Assembly: GCA_040902925.1 (NCBI GenBank)
Contig: JBBDWJ010000027.1
Location: 1-9,017 of the forward strand
Direction: 5' to 3'
DNA from: JBBDWJ01 sp040902925
GTDB taxonomy: Bacteria; Acidobacteriota; Terriglobia; Bryobacterales; UBA6623
DNA: 9,017 bases
This document shows positions 5,505 through 9,017 of the stretch, one piece after another (the first letter of the stretch is position 1; every line of letters begins with the position of its first letter). Below the pieces are notes generated by a model. It was given only the letters and a program-made list of their open reading frames with translations. It made no database searches and was not told the origin of the DNA. The translations under genes and the position numbers were made by a program.

Positions 5505-6629
5505 ATGACAGGCCGGACCATTTCCCACTACCGCATCGTCGAGAAACTCGGCGAGGGCGGCATGGGCGTGGTTTATAAAGCCGAGGATACCAAGCTGCTT
5601 CGGCCGGTCGCGCTGAAGTTTCTTTCGGCCTCGATGTTGGGCAGCGACTCCGACAGGCAGCGATTCCTGCGTGAAGCGCAGGCGTGCGCCATGCTCGATC
5701 ATCCCAACATCGCGGCCGTGCACGAAATCGACGAGGTCGACGGTCAAACGTTCATAGCCATGACGTACGTGGACGGGCCAAGCCTGGCGGCAAGGATGGC
5801 CGATCGAGCGTTCACCGTGGATGAGGCGCTGGACGTGGGCATCCAGATCGCGCAGGGGCTCGGTGAGGCGCATGGCAAGGGCATTATCCACCGCGACATC
5901 AAGGGTGCGAACATTCTGCTGACGACCCGGGGGCAGGTCAAGATCACCGATTTCGGGCTGGCCCACCTGACCGGGCGCAGCAGGCTCACCAAGAGTGGTA
6001 CGACTCTCGGCACGCCCGCCTACATGTCGCCGGAGCTGGCCTTGGGAAGCACCACTGACCGGCGCTCTGACATCTGGTCGCTCGGAGTTGTGCTGTACGA
6101 GATGCTGAGTGGCCGGCTTCCCTTCGACGGCCAGTTTGAGCAGGTGATCGTTTATTCGATCATCAACGAAGATCCCCAGCCGCTATCGGCGTTGCGGAAG
6201 GGGCTGCCCGCCGATCTCGACCGCATCGTGCTCAAGGCGCTGGCGAAGCGGCCCGAGGAACGGTATCAACACACCGATGACTTGGCAGTGGATTTGCGGC
6301 GTGTGCGCAAGCAACTCGAGCTCTGCGAAAGCTCGGGTGCGCACAGCGCTGAAAGCGGGTCGGCCGTCCGTCCGTCGCTAAGCGCGACCGGCGCCTTTCT
6401 GACGGCCACAAGCCCCGCCAACCCGGCCTCGCACTCGCGGCGGCCCACCGTTCCGCTGCTGGTAGCGCTGCTTGTGTTGGCTCTTGGCCTGATCGTGTTC
6501 CTGCTGTGGCGGCTGCAGGCCACCTCGGCGGCGGACCCTATCGGTCAACGTTTGCGGCCGGCTTACGAACAGGCGGGCTACACTGCGCCGTGCCCACGTT
6601 GCGGCGCGGAGTTCCGTCTTACCACGTGA
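5505..6629 (+). CDS. Membrane-anchored Ser/Thr protein kinase with short CPRC tail
   Basis: A 374-residue Hanks-type (PknB-like) kinase. The glycine loop is GEGGMG (16-21), the ATP-binding lysine is K38 in VALKFL, the helix-C glutamate is E57, the catalytic loop is HRDIKGAN (129-136; D131), the Mg2+ motif is DFG (149-151), the activation segment is GTPAYMSPE (169-177), with DIWSLGVVLYEML (189-201) after it. The catalytic set is complete, so it should be active. A linker of about 45 residues leads to one membrane helix at about 316-336. The kinase domain faces the cytoplasm and only about 38 residues lie outside, ending APCPRCGAEFRLTT. Many acidobacterial kinases instead carry a large sensor of TPR or beta-propeller repeats. 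The start at 5505 is chosen because MTGRTISHYRIVEKLGEGGM is the standard opening and AGGA lies about ten bases upstream; the frame extends 71 codons further but without conserved sequence. Target and signal unknown. Confidence 0.92.
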   Translation: MTGRTISHYRIVEKLGEGGMGVVYKAEDTKLLRPVALKFLSASMLGSDSDRQRFLREAQACAMLDHPNIAAVHEIDEVDGQTFIAMTYVDGPSLAARMADRAFTVDEALDVGIQIAQGLGEAHGKGIIHRDIKGANILLTTRGQVKITDFGLAHLTGRSRLTKSGTTLGTPAYMSPELALGSTTDRRSDIWSLGVVLYEMLSGRLPFDGQFEQVIVYSIINEDPQPLSALRKGLPADLDRIVLKALAKRPEERYQHTDDLAVDLRRVRKQLELCESSGAHSAESGSAVRPSLSATGAFLTATSPANPASHSRRPTVPLLVALLVLALGLIVFLLWRLQATSAADPIGQRLRPAYEQAGYTAPCPRCGAEFRLTT

Positions 6630-6780
6630 GCAATCGCCCGAACTCCGGCTCGCCCTGGCGTTCGGGTGGAGTCTAATAGACCAATAGTCGTTCGTGGGGC
6701 CCGTCCCATGGGGTTAGTTCCCGCGGGATGCGGCGCTCGTTTTTTGGAGGAACGTGCGACACCTGTCTGAGGCGCGAGTG
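6630..6780. other. Kinase-to-lipase spacer with an inverted repeat
   Basis: CCCGAAC at 6637-6643 pairs with GTTCGGG at 6660-6666 across 16 bases that contain a smaller CGCC/GGCG pair. It lies directly after the kinase stop codon but is not followed by a T-run, so it is at most a weak or factor-dependent terminator. Further on, GGAGG at 6746-6750 precedes the possible GTG start of the lipase gene. Confidence 0.35.
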
Positions 6781-9017
6781 ATGTCGAGAGTGGCGTTGTG
6801 GCGGTGGCGCGCCGATTCGGGTGCTCGCCTCACCCTAGCGCTGGCCGTATGGTTCGCCGTTGCCCCCGGCGTGAGCTTCGCGGCGGGCGTGCGCGCGCTG
6901 TTCGATCCCGCGTCTCCTGCTACGGGTCCGTTCCCATCGGATGCGCTAGCCGTTCCCGACGCACAGCAAAAAACCGGCCTTCGCATCAACCTGCCGCTGC
7001 CTGACTGCGGCGCCGAGCCGAGCGCTTGCGCGGAACTGGAGAGCTTGAATCAACTCGACGGCTTCAGTCTGAAGCCGCGCGCCTCGGTGCGCTTTTCCGG
7101 CGCCGTGGATTTGCACTCGGTCGAGAAGGGAGTGTATTTCGTTTGGCTCGAAAACATCACGCGCGAGGAACAAGGCTTGCGGCCCCAGGGGCATACTACG
7201 CAGATCAACCAACTGTTGTACGACCCGCCGACGCTGACGGCCTATTTCAAGCCAAACGAGATTTTCGATCAGCATCGCAGGTACCTGCTGGTCGTGACGA
7301 ACGAAGTTCGCGATACGGCCGGCGATCCGGTTGAGCCCGACCCGGCGTTCGTCGCGTGCGCAACGCAAGCGAGCGATGAGTATTGCACCCGCCTGGCCGC
7401 GGCCCTTGCGACGCTCCCCGATTCCTCCAACGTCGTGGCGGCTTCGGTTTTCAGCACTCTGAGCGCAACAACGTGGCTCGAAAGCGCGCGGCGGCGGCTC
7501 GACGAGACGCCCACCGGTTTCCGGCGCGCCGCCGAGACGAACGTGGCTTCGATTCGCAACCTCGTGTCGATTACCTTGCGGCAGCAGACACGCATCGACC
7601 CGCCGGAATTCGATGATTTCACCGTGCCGGCACCGGGGTTCTTGCTGCCGAATCTCGATCGCGCGGTCTTTGGGATTTTCGAATCGCCCGATTACTTGAC
7701 CGCGGACCAGACGATTCCCGTTACGCCCACAGCCGCCGAGACGCCCGAAGCGGAGCAGACCCACGAGGTGTATTTCCATGTGCTGCTGCCCAGAACTCCT
7801 GCTCCCGCCGGCGGCTATCCGGTAGCTATTTTCGGCCATGGCCTGGGCGATAACCGCTTCGGCGCCGCGACCATTGTCGGCAACGCTTTGGCGGGTGAAG
7901 GATTCGCGGTCGTGGCGATCAACGCGGCCGGCCACGGCGGCGGGCCCTTGGGCGAGATCTCGTTCGCGCGGTTGGGCGCACCCACGACGCAGTTCGCTCT
8001 CGGCGGGCGCGGCGTCGACCTGAACGGCGACGGGACGATCGACAGCCGCGAAGGCTGCATCCTGTTCGACTCCGAGCCCATCGGGCTGCGCGACTGTCTC
8101 AGGCAGACCGCTGTCGATTTGATGCAGTTGGTGCGATTGATTCGCGAAGGACCCGATTTTGATGGCGCTGGCGGAGTGAGGCTCGATGGAAGCCGCATCT
8201 ACTACGCCGGACAATCTCTGGGCTCGTTGTACGGGTCGCTGTTGCTTGCCGTCGAGCCCGAAGTTCGTGCGGCGGTGTTGAACGTGGGCGGCGGCTCGGT
8301 CATCGACATTGCACGCACCGGCGACGCCTATCGCGGATTCATCGCAGAATATTTGTCGTCGCGCAACCCGCCGTTGGCCACTCCGGGTGAGCCGTTCGTC
8401 GATGGCTTTCCGTTGCGGAACCTGGCGCCGGCGGTGAATGAAAATCCCGGGGCACTTGCCATTCAAGAAGTGCTCGAGCGGGCTGAATGGCGGCAGATGC
8501 CGGGCGATCCGATCGCCTATGCGCCTCATTTCGAGCGCTCGGTGTTGCCCGGCGTGGCGGCCAAAAACATTCTCTTTCAAGTCGCGCGCGGCGATATGAC
8601 GGTACCGAATCCACAGAGCGCCGCGTTGATCTCGGCGGCCGGGCCAGGCGCGAGAACGCAGCTTTACCGGCATGATTTAGCGCGGCAGGCTGTTCCGAGC
8701 CTTCGCGAGAATCCGCACGCTTACCTGGTCGAAATCGAAAGCCTGGCGGGCCCTTCGGCCGCCGTTGCGCGGGCCGCGCAGCAACAGATTGCGGGTTATT
8801 TTGTGACCGACGGCGTCGTGATCCGCAACGCCAATGTGCTCGTGCAGGGTTTCTTTGCGTTTCCCGTTTTCGAAACGCCTGCCGTGCTGCCCGACAGCCT
8901 GGTTGGCGATTCACCGGCCGTTATGGTCTCGGCGGCGAGCTACCAGACGGTTCTCACGCCCGATAGCATCGCGAGCGTGTTCGGAGTTCGGATGGCCGCC
9001 GAACTCGGTTCCGCGCA
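6781..9017 (+). CDS. Secreted alpha/beta hydrolase (extracellular lipase-like) with Soli_cterm domain, cut by window edge
   Basis: 745 codons run open to the right edge. Residues 1-34 look like a Sec signal: an arginine-rich start, the hydrophobic LTLALAVWFAVAPGV, then SFA|AG. Residues 40-110, with FDP..GPFPSDAL and LNQLDGFSLKP, match the N-terminal domain of bacterial extracellular lipases (Pla-1/cef, VolA). The hydrolase domain shows the oxyanion-side GHG (352-354), a Ca2+-loop-like DLNGDGTID (413-421) and the nucleophile elbow GQSLG (477-481; Ser479). Asp605 in GDMTVP and His646 in NPHAYL fit the remaining triad. From about residue 713, VSAASYQTVLTPDSIASVFG resembles the start of TIGR03437 (Soli_cterm), which usually reads NAASY..G.IAPGSIVSIFG. 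Expected role: extracellular or surface ester or lipid hydrolysis. I start at ATG 6781, with GAGG eight bases upstream; GTG 6754, three bases after GGAGG, would add nine residues. The lipase call is from family pattern; substrate is unproven. Confidence 0.85.
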   Translation, partial: MSRVALWRWRADSGARLTLALAVWFAVAPGVSFAAGVRALFDPASPATGPFPSDALAVPDAQQKTGLRINLPLPDCGAEPSACAELESLNQLDGFSLKPRASVRFSGAVDLHSVEKGVYFVWLENITREEQGLRPQGHTTQINQLLYDPPTLTAYFKPNEIFDQHRRYLLVVTNEVRDTAGDPVEPDPAFVACATQASDEYCTRLAAALATLPDSSNVVAASVFSTLSATTWLESARRRLDETPTGFRRAAETNVASIRNLVSITLRQQTRIDPPEFDDFTVPAPGFLLPNLDRAVFGIFESPDYLTADQTIPVTPTAAETPEAEQTHEVYFHVLLPRTPAPAGGYPVAIFGHGLGDNRFGAATIVGNALAGEGFAVVAINAAGHGGGPLGEISFARLGAPTTQFALGGRGVDLNGDGTIDSREGCILFDSEPIGLRDCLRQTAVDLMQLVRLIREGPDFDGAGGVRLDGSRIYYAGQSLGSLYGSLLLAVEPEVRAAVLNVGGGSVIDIARTGDAYRGFIAEYLSSRNPPLATPGEPFVDGFPLRNLAPAVNENPGALAIQEVLERAEWRQMPGDPIAYAPHFERSVLPGVAAKNILFQVARGDMTVPNPQSAALISAAGPGARTQLYRHDLARQAVPSLRENPHAYLVEIESLAGPSAAVARAAQQQIAGYFVTDGVVIRNANVLVQGFFAFPVFETPAVLPDSLVGDSPAVMVSAASYQTVLTPDSIASVFGVRMAAELGSA

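Noticed and set aside
5316..5966. Upstream extension of the minus-strand oxidoreductase frame, giving 637 residues
   Set aside because: The extra 217 codons run antisense to the kinase catalytic domain, whose motifs are unmistakable. The Tat signal beginning at 5315 marks the true N-terminus; the open frame is a by-product of GC-rich codon use.
6709..6746. GC-rich stretch followed by TTTTTT as a terminator between kinase and lipase genes
   Set aside because: The palindromic CCCGCGGG has no room for a loop, and no stable stem ends next to the T-run, so I do not call it a terminator.
6946..8673. 575-codon open frame on the minus strand
   Set aside because: It lies opposite the lipase gene, which has clear catalytic motifs and a signal peptide. 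The antisense translation is rich in Arg, Gln and His and lacks any recognisable fold.

Overview
The window looks like chromosomal DNA of an acidobacterium of the Solibacter/Bryobacter group (Solibacterales/Bryobacterales). This is inferred from family content: a transmembrane Ser/Thr kinase with an N-terminus typical of that group, a Tat-exported Gfo/Idh/MocA oxidoreductase, an ankyrin protein with the DAQLVLARxYGFxSWPKLK-type N-terminal domain, and a secreted lipase-like protein ending in what looks like the Solibacter C-terminal domain (TIGR03437). Most genes are GC-rich. A patch around 3600-4000 drops to about 50-53% GC in the lines I counted.

Layout. (1) 1-1391, minus: a large ankyrin-repeat protein, cut by the left edge. 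(2) 1392-1718: spacer with a rho-independent terminator for the next gene. (3) 1719-2621, minus: a lyase of the isocitrate lyase/PEP mutase superfamily. (4) About 2635-3221: nearly 600 bases with no convincing gene. (5) 3222-4019, plus: a small accessory patch with a ribbon-helix-helix MazE/ParD-like antitoxin, a MazF-like toxin that keeps only its first dozen or so codons, and an unrecognised four-helix membrane protein of lower GC. (6) 4053-5315, minus: the Tat-exported Gfo/Idh/MocA oxidoreductase, convergent with the membrane protein. (7) 5505-6629, plus: a membrane-anchored Ser/Thr kinase, divergent from the oxidoreductase, with an unusually short outer tail carrying a CPRC motif. (8) 6781 to the right edge, plus: a secreted alpha/beta hydrolase of the bacterial extracellular lipase (Pla-1/cef, VolA-like) type fused to a Soli_cterm domain, cut by the edge.

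The genes do not form an obvious pathway or operon. Neighbours mostly sit in different orientations or have their own ribosome binding sites, so this reads as ordinary chromosome with one small, partly decayed toxin-antitoxin insertion. I found no CRISPR array, rRNA, tRNA, transposase or phage module. The points most worth a second look are the antitoxin left beside a broken toxin and an orphan membrane protein, the kinase with its lone CPRC tail, and the lipase/Soli_cterm fusion. I see no clear evidence of a wholly new multi-gene system.
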